Positions 1 through 4,968 of a stretch of DNA of 6,036 bases are shown in pieces. Position 1 is the first letter of the stretch, and each line of letters begins with the position of its first letter. A model generated the notes under the pieces. It saw only the letters and a list, made by a program, of their open reading frames with translations. It was not told the DNA's origin and ran no database searches. Position numbers and translations under genes: made by a program. Source of the DNA: Alphaproteobacteria bacterium (GTDB lineage Bacteria; Pseudomonadota; Alphaproteobacteria; UBA828); contig JAUVWK010000182.1 of NCBI GenBank assembly GCA_030604165.1, positions 1-6,036 on the forward strand. The letters run 5' to 3'.

Positions 1-371
1 CATTGGCCGCCACGGGGCACAGGTCTGCTATGGCTAATCCCGGAAGTCAGGATCATGCTGCCGGCACGTCTGCTTTACCCCCAACAGGCGACATTTGCTG
101 GCCGATGTCCGTTATCTTGCTGATTTCGTCCGCTCTACACCCAGCAGGCGACATTCTGGACAAGGCTGGGAATGTCTCAAGTTGACCCTACCCGGACATT
201 GGTGGCTGCCGTCGACTGCCCGCACGTCACCACTAGTGTGGCTCCGATAGACTCACAAACCACACCTGCCCAGGCTTCTCCAGTAACCGTTCATGGGCCT
301 GGGAGGGCTGCCCGTGACGACGGAGAAGGTTGAACGCAGACTTGCCGTCATCGTTTCAGCGGCTGAGGGTT
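1..371. other. Gene-free left flank with degenerate repeats
   Basis: No convincing coding region is seen on either strand; short open frames here have no recognisable protein pattern. The left half (about 23-200) is built from diverged copies of a short repeat, annotated separately. The right half lies downstream of the minus-strand isomerase gene. It holds two imperfect stems: GACGACGG (316-323) with CCGTCATC (345-352), 7 of 8 pairs, and CCCAGGC (269-275) with GCCTGGG (297-303), 7 of 7 pairs with a 21-base loop. Either could help end minus-strand transcription, but neither is followed by a T-run, so no intrinsic terminator is called. Confidence 0.6.
68..155 (+). repeat. Pair of 28-base degenerate direct repeats, 60-base period
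   Basis: Copy 1 spans 68-95 and copy 2 spans 128-155. They match at 24 of 28 positions and are offset by exactly 60 bases. Both begin GTCYGCTYTA and end CAGGCGACATT. Weaker relatives lie nearby: GTCTGCT at 23-29 and a GACATT ending at 195-200. Each unit is loosely self-complementary (GTCYGC near the start, GCGAC near the end), as in REP-like intergenic elements. The 32-base segments between copies are not conserved. I associate this sort of eroded repeat with Bradyrhizobium-like genomes, but from memory only. Confidence 0.6.
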
Positions 372-977
372 CTACCCGAGCTTGCCCGTCCGACGCCACG
401 AGATTGCGTCTTCCAATCTGTCATCACCCCAGAACAGCTCACCGTCGACGACAAAGGTCGGCGCGCCAAAGATACCTAACCCTCGCGCTTCGTCGGTCGC
501 CGCATCGAATTTCCTAGCGGTGTCAGCAGAACGTGCACGATCGACGACGCGCGCGGGGTCTTGCCCGATTTCTTGGAGGCCATCGCTCAAATTGGGGTCA
601 GCTCCGAACTGCTGGCCATCCCGCCACAATCTTGGGTAGGTGGCGCGGAGATAATCGCCGCACCACCCCTCTTCCTGCCCGACGACGGCCACCCAGTTCG
701 CAAGATCATATTCGTGGCGCTCGGGTGGATAGGGCACGGGAACATTGGCCGGAAGGCCATATTTGAGCGCCCGCCGCTCGATGTCGCGCCACATGTTGCG
801 CTCTTTGACGGGCTTCGTAAGGAAGGGGATGTTGTCCATCTCCAGCATGATGTCCAAGACGCTGAACGGGCGGTAGTTGAACGAGATGCCGGTCTCGCGC
901 GAGACGCTTTCGAGGCGCATCACGGACAGGTAGGCGTATGTACTGCCGACCGTGAACCAGAAATCGATGGGTTTCAT
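372..977 (-). CDS. 2-hydroxychromene-2-carboxylate isomerase / DsbA-family (GST-kappa-like) protein
   Basis: A 201-residue thioredoxin-fold protein of the HCCA isomerase/GST-kappa group, probably cytoplasmic. In naphthalene-type catabolism such enzymes isomerise 2-hydroxychromene-2-carboxylate with glutathione; many relatives have unknown substrates. Near the N-terminus, G11-S-T-Y-A-Y-L17 sits where the family has its SPFSYL segment, so Ser12 is the likely counterpart of the catalytic serine (Ser11 in NahD, from memory). There is no CXXC motif; the only cysteine is Cys106, which argues against a DsbA oxidoreductase. The C-terminal hallmark is clear: GIFGAPTF at 168-175, with a likely cis-Pro at 173, then FWGDDRLE at 182-189. 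The ATG at 977 is chosen over an upstream in-frame start because it begins at the usual family N-terminus and has AGGGAAGG (984-991) six bases upstream. It lies 137 bases after the DUF1059 gene on the same strand and may share its transcript. No aromatic-degradation genes are adjacent, so the substrate stays open. Confidence 0.88.
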   Translation of the reverse strand: MKPIDFWFTVGSTYAYLSVMRLESVSRETGISFNYRPFSVLDIMLEMDNIPFLTKPVKERNMWRDIERRALKYGLPANVPVPYPPERHEYDLANWVAVVGQEEGWCGDYLRATYPRLWRDGQQFGADPNLSDGLQEIGQDPARVVDRARSADTARKFDAATDEARGLGIFGAPTFVVDGELFWGDDRLEDAISWRRTGKLG

Positions 978-1047
978 TGATGGCCTTCCCTCGAACGACC
1001 GCTGTGTGCGGCTTGCTGGCGTAGCGGGCTCCGCCGGCCTAGGCGCA

Positions 1048-1102
1048 CCCCTCACGTGGGACCCGCCGAAAGATCGACCCCGAGATGTGATGTTCCCCTC
1101 AC
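1048..1102 (-). repeat. Exact 8-base direct repeat upstream of the isomerase gene
   Basis: CCCCTCAC occurs at 1048-1055 and again at 1095-1102 (GTGAGGGG on the transcribed minus sense), offset by 47 bases, in the 137-base gap between the DUF1059 and isomerase genes. It could be a paired protein-binding site for an internal promoter, or chance in GC-rich DNA. No promoter motif close to consensus is obvious between it and the isomerase start. Confidence 0.25.
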
Positions 1103-1114
1103 CTAGACGAGGCT

Positions 1115-1291
1115 CTAGGCGTCGTGGATGCAGCCTTTCACTTTGGCCACGACGTCCTCGGTTATCTCGGTGACGCCGTGCGCGGACGCCGCATGCGCGG
1201 CCACCTTCTTCAGGAGCTCCGCTTCACTATCGGCCTGCGCCTTGAACTCGCAACCGGGAAAAAGATCGTTGCACTCAATGGATTTATTCAT
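1115..1291 (-). CDS. DUF1059 family small protein
   Basis: A 58-residue protein matching the DUF1059 pattern: an N-terminal C-x6-C segment (Cys7 in SIECNDLFPGC, Cys14), an acidic stretch and helix (about 20-32), then HAASAHG with His33 and His38, and a tail EITEDVVAKVKGCIHD with Cys54 and His56. The family has no established function that I know of. The clustered Cys and His residues could bind a metal or be redox active; that is inference. There is no signal peptide or membrane segment. The ATG at 1291 is preferred over a TTG four codons upstream because GGAGAAA (1295-1301) lies at correct spacing before the ATG and overlaps the TTG. The gene is the first clear one leftward from the divergent operator region, with the isomerase following on the same strand. 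Confidence 0.85.
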   Translation of the reverse strand: MNKSIECNDLFPGCEFKAQADSEAELLKKVAAHAASAHGVTEITEDVVAKVKGCIHDA

Positions 1292-1433
1292 GGCTTTCTC
1301 CAATCGTATTGGTGTCAGTCGGTGAGAACCGTATCGGCCTCCGCTGCCAGACGGACGAGCTCATCGGGCGTCGCCATCTCGATGAGTTGGCCTTTTCGTG
1401 TCGCGCGTCGAACATGCTGGCTTAGTGCGCCGA

Positions 1434-1452
1434 GAATCGGAACTTCCGATTC
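1434..1452. promoter_or_regulatory. 19-base perfect palindrome, candidate LysR operator
   Basis: GAATCGGAACTTCCGATTC has 9-base arms around a single central base. It contains a T-N11-A motif (T1437, A1449), the form recognised by LysR-type regulators. It lies nearest the leftward genes, so it may be a recognition or activation half of a LysR site controlling them. Confidence 0.6.
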
Positions 1453-1453
1453 C

Positions 1454-1467
1454 TTATTGATCAATAA
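1454..1467. promoter_or_regulatory. 14-base perfect palindrome
   Basis: TTATTGATCAATAA is a perfect inverted repeat centred between 1460 and 1461. It sits directly between the two T-N11-A sites and overlaps the right one by four bases. It may be part of the regulator's extended footprint or the site of a second factor. Confidence 0.5.
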
Positions 1468-1478
1468 CCCACAGTTAT
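1464..1478. promoter_or_regulatory. Palindromic T-N11-A box, candidate LysR operator
   Basis: ATAAC-CCACA-GTTAT has perfect 5-base arms and a 5-base spacer. It includes T1465 and A1477, a T-N11-A pair. Its centre is 28 bases from the centre of the 19-base palindrome and about 60 bases before the lysR start codon, which fits autoregulation together with control of the divergent genes. Confidence 0.6.
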
Positions 1479-1532
1479 CGTTAAAACCGCTAGACTGCGG
1501 CATGGTGCCGAGAACTTTGGGAGGTTCCAGCC

Positions 1533-2411
1533 ATGGAGATGTCCCAGATCAGGTACGTCTTGGCAGCGGCCAAGACTCTCAACTTCACGAAGGCGGCGGC
1601 CGAATGCAATATCTCGCAGCCCGCGCTGACCAAAGCCGTCCAGGCGCTCGAAGGCGAGCTGGGGACGCCGCTCTTTCACCGTGAAGGAAGGCGCATCCTG
1701 CTCAGCGAGTTCGGCCAATCCATGTTGTCGCATCTGCAGCACATCGTGGACGAAGCGGAGGCCACCAAGGCCCTTGCCCAAAACTTCAAACTTCTGAATC
1801 AGGTGCCCATTCGCGTCGGCGTGATGTCGACAATCGGGCATGTGCGCCTGTCGCGCTTTCTCGCTGAGTTCCAACAGGACTTCGAGGGCATCGAAGTCGC
1901 CGTCAACGAAGCCGACGCGAAGTCGCTAAGCTCGAGGCTTTATGAGGGCGAGCTCGATCTTGCCGTGCTCAATCCGCTGGAAGTCATGAGTGACGAATTC
2001 CATGCCCATGATCTCTATCGAGAGAGATATGTCGTGGTCGTCCCGCCGGGGCACAGGCTGGCGGCATTCAATGCCGTGAAATTAAGCGACCTGTCAGGCG
2101 AACGTTATGTAGACCGGCTCGCGTGCGAAATGCGCGAGATGGTGATGGGCGCGTGCCAGGAGATGGATGTCGAGCTGTATGCCCGATTCCGATCTGAGCG
2201 CGAGGATTGGGTGCAGGCTATGGTTCTGGCGAATATCGGCTTCGCATTTATGCCCGAGTACGCTGTTACCCTACCTGAGCTGTTGCGAAGACCGCTCATC
2301 GAACCCACAGTCGAACGCACAATCTCCTTGATCAGCGTGCCAGGCCGTCCGTTCACACCTGCTGTGTCAGCATTCATGCGCGCCGCAAAAGGATTTGTCT
2401 GGCCGGATTAG
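1533..2411 (+). CDS. LysR-type transcriptional regulator, OxyR-like, with a cysteine pair
   Basis: A 292-residue LysR-type regulator of normal family length. The N-terminal winged helix-turn-helix is clear: NFTKAAAECNISQPALTKAV (17-36), then a linker helix and an effector domain from about residue 90 (PIRVGVMSTIGHVRL). The effector domain resembles OxyR from memory: Cys198 and Cys208 fall near OxyR Cys199/Cys208, and the stretch after Cys208 aligns without gaps for over 20 residues (FR, MV and a GF-x-FMPE-like end). Spacing between the cysteines is 10 here and 9 in OxyR, so redox sensing is possible but unproven; a small-molecule inducer is equally plausible. A third cysteine, Cys25, lies in the DNA-binding helix region. 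The ATG at 1533 follows GGGAGG (1519-1524) with 8 bases between; an in-frame ATG at 1539 is a poorer fit. It is divergent from the DUF1059-isomerase pair and its likely operators lie just upstream, so it probably controls both. Confidence 0.93.
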   Translation: MEMSQIRYVLAAAKTLNFTKAAAECNISQPALTKAVQALEGELGTPLFHREGRRILLSEFGQSMLSHLQHIVDEAEATKALAQNFKLLNQVPIRVGVMSTIGHVRLSRFLAEFQQDFEGIEVAVNEADAKSLSSRLYEGELDLAVLNPLEVMSDEFHAHDLYRERYVVVVPPGHRLAAFNAVKLSDLSGERYVDRLACEMREMVMGACQEMDVELYARFRSEREDWVQAMVLANIGFAFMPEYAVTLPELLRRPLIEPTVERTISLISVPGRPFTPAVSAFMRAAKGFVWPD

Positions 2412-2419
2412 TCCATCCG
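2404..2419 (+). other. Small stem-loop carrying the lysR stop codon in its loop
   Basis: CGGAT (2404-2408) pairs with ATCCG (2415-2419) around the six-base loop TAGTCC, whose first three bases are the lysR stop codon. No T-run follows, so this is not a standard intrinsic terminator. Similar hairpins occur at other stop codons in the window. Confidence 0.35.
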
Positions 2420-2475
2420 CATGGGTCCCGCGTAACTTGCTTCCTCGCCAGATACAGATCGGATCGCGTGGTGAT

Positions 2476-2549
2476 GTCTGCTCTCGGTTACAGGCGGAAG
2501 TGCCCAAATGCGCGGAATTGTGACCGGTGTCGGCTCTAAAGGCGACATC
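2476..2549 (+). repeat. Two further degenerate copies of the left-flank repeat
   Basis: One unit starts GTCTGCTCT at 2476 and continues to CAGGCG at 2491-2496. A second, shortened unit starts GTCGGCTCTA at 2529 and reaches AGGCGACAT at 2540-2548. The nine bases AGGCGACAT are identical to 86-94 and 146-154 in the left flank, and the orientation is the same. The unit starts are 53 bases apart here, against 60 on the left. Confidence 0.45.
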
Positions 2550-2634
2550 GGCGCCCCGCCGCTGAGCCAACTCTAGGAGCGGCGACGGATCGAAGCGTGG
2601 ACCGCCGGCTCGTGCGATCGCGGCGGGGGGCGCC

Positions 2635-2640
2635 TATACT
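2635..2640 (+). promoter_or_regulatory. Candidate -10 box for the ABC importer operon
   Basis: TATACT matches the sigma-70 -10 consensus at five of six bases and stands out in otherwise very GC-rich DNA. It would place the transcript start near 2647, giving a leader of roughly 36 bases to the TTG start. No good -35 box is seen at 16-18 bases upstream, so the promoter would be weak or activator dependent. Confidence 0.45.
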
Positions 2641-2670
2641 TGCACCGTCGCTTCCCGTCACCCACAAGCA

Positions 2671-2685
2671 GGGGCAGGGCCGTTG
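2671..2685 (+). promoter_or_regulatory. Ribosome-binding site and TTG start of the binding-protein gene
   Basis: GGGGCAGGG (2671-2679) precedes a TTG codon at 2683-2685. The GGGG core sits 8 bases from the start. This decides the start because the only nearby ATG, at 2710, has no comparable site and would give a signal peptide with no basic residues. A TTG start may lower translation. Confidence 0.55.
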
Positions 2686-3978
2686 CAATCAACCACTCGG
2701 ACACTGCGCATGTGGCTCGCGAGCGGCGCCGTCGGCCTGGCAACGCTGCTCGTCGCGATGGCCCCGGCGCGGCCGGTGACCATCGCCCTTGCCTGCGCCG
2801 CCGTCGGGATCGAGTACGAACTCTGCCGCACCGGCGCCGAGACCTGGGCAAGCGAGAGCGGCAATCGGGTCGAGCTGGTGCAAAGTCCGAGCCTCGCCAA
2901 CAACCGGCTGGGACTGTTCCAGCAGCTGCTCGCCGCGGGCTCGGGCGACATCGATGTGTTTCAGATCGACATCATCTGGCCCGGAACTCTCGGCCGGCAT
3001 TTCGTCGACCTCAGGCCCTATCTCGGCGATGACGCCGCCGCGCGGCACTTCCCCGCGACGATCGAAAACAACACGGTGGACGGCGAGCTCAAGGCCATGC
3101 CCTGGTTCAACGACGCCGGCCTGCTTTATTACCGCAAGGACCTGCTGGAAAAATTTGGCCACGCCGTGCCGGCCACGTGGCAGGCACTGGCGACGACGGC
3201 GCGCGCCGTGCTCGCCGCCGAGCGCGCGGCCGGCCATGCGCGAATGGTCGGATTCGTGTTTCAAGGCAAGGCCTACGAGGGGCTCACCTGCAATGCGCTG
3301 GAATGGCTTGCGAGCTCCGGCGGCGGCACCATCCTCGACCGCAATGGGAGAATTACGCTCAACAACCCCCGCGCCATCGCGGCGCTCGAGCGCGCCGCCT
3401 CGTGGATCGGGACGATCGCGCCCAAAGGCGTGCTGAACTACGCCGAGGAGGAGGCCCGCGCCGTGTTCCAGGCCGGCGACGCCGTGTTCATGCGCAATTG
3501 GCCCTACGCCTGGGCCCTCGTCAATGGCGTCGACAGCCCGGTGCAGGGCCGCGTCGGGGTCGCGTCGCTACCCACCGGCGGCCCCGGAGAGCGTGGCATG
3601 GGGGCGCTCGGCGGCGGCGCGCTGGCGGTTTCCAAATATTCGGCGCACCCGGCGATCGCGGCCGATTTGGTGCGCTATCTGACCAGCCCCGAGGAGCAGA
3701 TCCGGCGCGCCATCGCGGGCGCCTTCAACCCGACCATCCCGTCCGCCTACCGTGATCCGGCGCTGTTGGCGGCCCAGCCCTTCATGGCGCGGCTGTATGA
3801 GACCCTGACCAACACCGTGGCCCGACCCGCGCGTCTTGCCGGGCCACGCTACAACCAGCTCAGCTCCATCGTCTGGAATGCGGTGCACGATACGCTTTCC
3901 GGCAAGGGCGATGCGGCCGCAAATCTGGCGGCCGCCGAGCGGCGCCTGCAGCGGCTCAGCCGCGACGGCCAATGGTAG
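2683..3978 (+). CDS. Extracellular sugar-type ABC transporter substrate-binding protein (CUT1, ThuE/AglE-like)
   Basis: A 431-residue periplasmic binding protein of the family that includes trehalose/maltose and alpha-glucoside binders; it captures a solute and hands it to the two permeases downstream. The N-terminus is a signal peptide: Arg6 and Arg9, a hydrophobic core (11-26) and a likely cleavage after A27-P-A29. Family landmarks follow: VTIALACAAVGIEYELC (32-48) with Cys38 and Cys48, QQLLAAGSGDIDVFQID, PWFNDAGLLYYRKDLLEK (from Pro140), YEGLTCNALEWLAS (198-211) and FMRNWPYAWAL (269-279); the aromatic residues in the last segments are typical sugar contacts. I choose the TTG at 2683 because a start at the first ATG (2710) would remove both arginines of the signal peptide, and because GGGG (2671-2674) lies 8 bases before the TTG while no good site precedes the ATG. 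The exact solute cannot be read from sequence; trehalose, maltose-like or other glycosides are the family default. Confidence 0.9.
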   Translation: MQSTTRTLRMWLASGAVGLATLLVAMAPARPVTIALACAAVGIEYELCRTGAETWASESGNRVELVQSPSLANNRLGLFQQLLAAGSGDIDVFQIDIIWPGTLGRHFVDLRPYLGDDAAARHFPATIENNTVDGELKAMPWFNDAGLLYYRKDLLEKFGHAVPATWQALATTARAVLAAERAAGHARMVGFVFQGKAYEGLTCNALEWLASSGGGTILDRNGRITLNNPRAIAALERAASWIGTIAPKGVLNYAEEEARAVFQAGDAVFMRNWPYAWALVNGVDSPVQGRVGVASLPTGGPGERGMGALGGGALAVSKYSAHPAIAADLVRYLTSPEEQIRRAIAGAFNPTIPSAYRDPALLAAQPFMARLYETLTNTVARPARLAGPRYNQLSSIVWNAVHDTLSGKGDAAANLAAAERRLQRLSRDGQW

Positions 3979-3987
3979 CCGCCATTG
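3970..3987 (+). other. Stem-loop carrying the binding-protein stop codon in its loop
   Basis: CAATGG (3970-3975) pairs perfectly with CCATTG (3982-3987) around the six-base loop TAGCCG, which begins with the stop codon. There is no T-run. Located between the binding-protein and permease genes, it could protect the 3' end of the first cistron and help make the binding protein more abundant than the channel, as hairpins do in other importer operons; that role is inference. Confidence 0.4.
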
Positions 3988-4016
3988 CGAACCGCCATGG
4001 CAGCCGGATGAGGTGC

Positions 4017-4049
4017 GGCCTCAGGCGGCGTCGCGCAGGCCTCGGGCGG
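4017..4049 (+). repeat. 12-base direct repeat before the MalF-like gene
   Basis: GGCCTCAGGCGG (4017-4028) and GGCCTCGGGCGG (4038-4049) match at 11 of 12 positions with a 21-base offset. The second copy runs into the GGAG ribosome-binding site (4048-4051) of the permease. GAGG (4010-4013) can also pair with CCTC (4019-4022). This lies in the 78-base gap after the binding-protein gene and could reflect a small local duplication. Confidence 0.4.
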
Positions 4050-4056
4050 AGCTTCG

Positions 4057-4968
4057 ATGGTCCGGCCGCGGGCTAGCCTTGCCGTCGTTCGGCCCTCGTG
4101 GCGGACCCGGCGGGCCTGGCTGTTCCTGCTCCCCACATTGCTCGTCGTCGCCGCCGTCGCCGGCTGGCCCCTGGCGCGGACGCTTTCCTTCGCGTTCACC
4201 GACGCTCAGCTCGACCAGCTCGATGCCGCCGGCTGGGTCGGCCTGCGAAACTTCGCGTATCTCCTGGGCGATCCCGATTGGTGGGGCGCGGTGCGCAACA
4301 CGGTCGTGTTCACGCTTTGCTCGGTCTTCCTCGAGCTGACGATCGGCCTCGGCATCGCGTTGCTTCTGAACGCCCGGTTCCACGGTCGCGCCGTGTTGCG
4401 GGCGGTGGTGCTGGTTCCCTGGGCCATTCCCACCGTGGTCTCGGCGCAGATCTGGGCCTGGATGTTTCACGACTTCTATGGCGTGTTCAATGACCTGCTG
4501 CTGAGCCTGGGCCTGATCGACACGCCGGTGGCCTGGCTTGCCGACCCGGCTACCTCGATGGCCGCCGTGATCGTGACCGACGTGTGGAAGACCACGCCGT
4601 TCATCACGCTGCTCCTGCTCGCCGGCCTGCAGACCATTCCGCGCGAGCTGTACCAGGCCGCGAAAATCGACGGCGCCGGCCCGTTCATGGCGTTTTTTCG
4701 CATCACGCTGCCGCTGCTCAAGCCGGCGATCGGGATCGCGCTGGTCTTTCGCACCCTCGACGCGCTGCGCATCTTCGACCTGATCTACGTGATGACCAGC
4801 AACAGCCGGGCGACGGCGACGATCTCGGTCTATGCGCGCCAGCAGCTCATCGACTTCCAGGAGGTGGGCTTCGGCTCGGCCGCGTCGTTTCTCGTCTTCG
4901 TGATCGTCGGCCTGTTCAGCGTCCTCTGTGTGGCCGGTTTACGGGTCGGCCGGGAGGACGTGCGATGA
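4057..4968 (+). CDS. MalF-like ABC transporter inner-membrane permease (CUT1)
   Basis: A 303-residue integral membrane protein, one half of the importer channel. It has a short basic cytoplasmic N-terminus (several Arg up to residue 19) and a first membrane helix at about 20-42 (AWLFLLPTLLVVAAVAGWPL). A periplasmic loop and about five more hydrophobic segments follow. The cytoplasmic EAA coupling loop is plain: ELYQAAKIDGAGP (197-209) followed by RITLPLL, with the invariant Gly at 206; this is the surface that docks on the ATPase. Length and lack of an extra periplasmic domain match ThuF/LacF-type proteins rather than the long E. coli MalF. The ATG at 4057 has GGAG (4048-4051) five bases upstream. 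The stop codon overlaps the start of the next permease, so the two are translationally coupled. Confidence 0.93.
   Translation: MVRPRASLAVVRPSWRTRRAWLFLLPTLLVVAAVAGWPLARTLSFAFTDAQLDQLDAAGWVGLRNFAYLLGDPDWWGAVRNTVVFTLCSVFLELTIGLGIALLLNARFHGRAVLRAVVLVPWAIPTVVSAQIWAWMFHDFYGVFNDLLLSLGLIDTPVAWLADPATSMAAVIVTDVWKTTPFITLLLLAGLQTIPRELYQAAKIDGAGPFMAFFRITLPLLKPAIGIALVFRTLDALRIFDLIYVMTSNSRATATISVYARQQLIDFQEVGFGSAASFLVFVIVGLFSVLCVAGLRVGREDVR

Larger units (their letters stand above)
1292..1532. promoter_or_regulatory. Divergent intergenic control region
   Basis: This 241-base spacer separates the leftward DUF1059-isomerase genes from the rightward lysR gene, the classic arrangement for a LysR regulator and its target. 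Its 1434-1478 segment is packed with palindromes (annotated separately) and is AT-richer than its surroundings. Between the operator cluster and DUF1059 lies a short minus-strand open frame (ATG at 1377, stop at 1315, 20 codons) with coding-like GC-rich third positions but no good ribosome-binding site. It could be a leader peptide or a gene remnant. I could not place confident -35/-10 boxes for either direction. Confidence 0.6.
2412..2682. other. Intergenic region between lysR and the ABC operon
   Basis: These 271 bases hold no convincing gene. The left part carries two diverged copies of the same repeat family found at 68-155 (annotated separately). The right part is strongly GC-rich and ends in a TATACT promoter-like element before the binding-protein gene. 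GCGCCCCGCCGC (2551-2562) and GCGGCGGGGGGCGC (2620-2633) are imperfectly complementary, most likely from base composition. No clear intrinsic terminator for lysR is visible. Confidence 0.6.

Noticed and set aside
3..185. A 60-residue plus-strand gene at the left edge
   Set aside because: It is simply a translation of the degenerate repeat units, with no ribosome-binding site or protein family.
68..200. A CRISPR array
   Set aside because: There are only two good repeat copies with four mismatches between them, no array leader, and no cas gene in the window.
561..980. A 139-residue plus-strand open frame antisense to the isomerase gene
   Set aside because: It mirrors the high-GC codon pattern of the real minus-strand gene, whose protein family motifs are unmistakable.
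1315..1503. A 62-residue minus-strand gene starting at the ATG at 1503
   Set aside because: Its start and first third lie across the three operator palindromes and there is no ribosome-binding site or recognisable family. Only the last 20 codons look coding-like, and those are noted separately.
2551..2633. A large hairpin between GCGCCCCGCCGC and the later GCGGCGGGGGGCGC
   Set aside because: The loop is long and pairing is interrupted by extra G bases; simple GC-rich composition explains it.
4584..4964. A longer, 403-residue version of the MalG-like protein
   Set aside because: The extra N-terminal part is the out-of-frame reading of the first permease. The ATG at 4965 has a strong ribosome-binding site and matches the family N-terminus.
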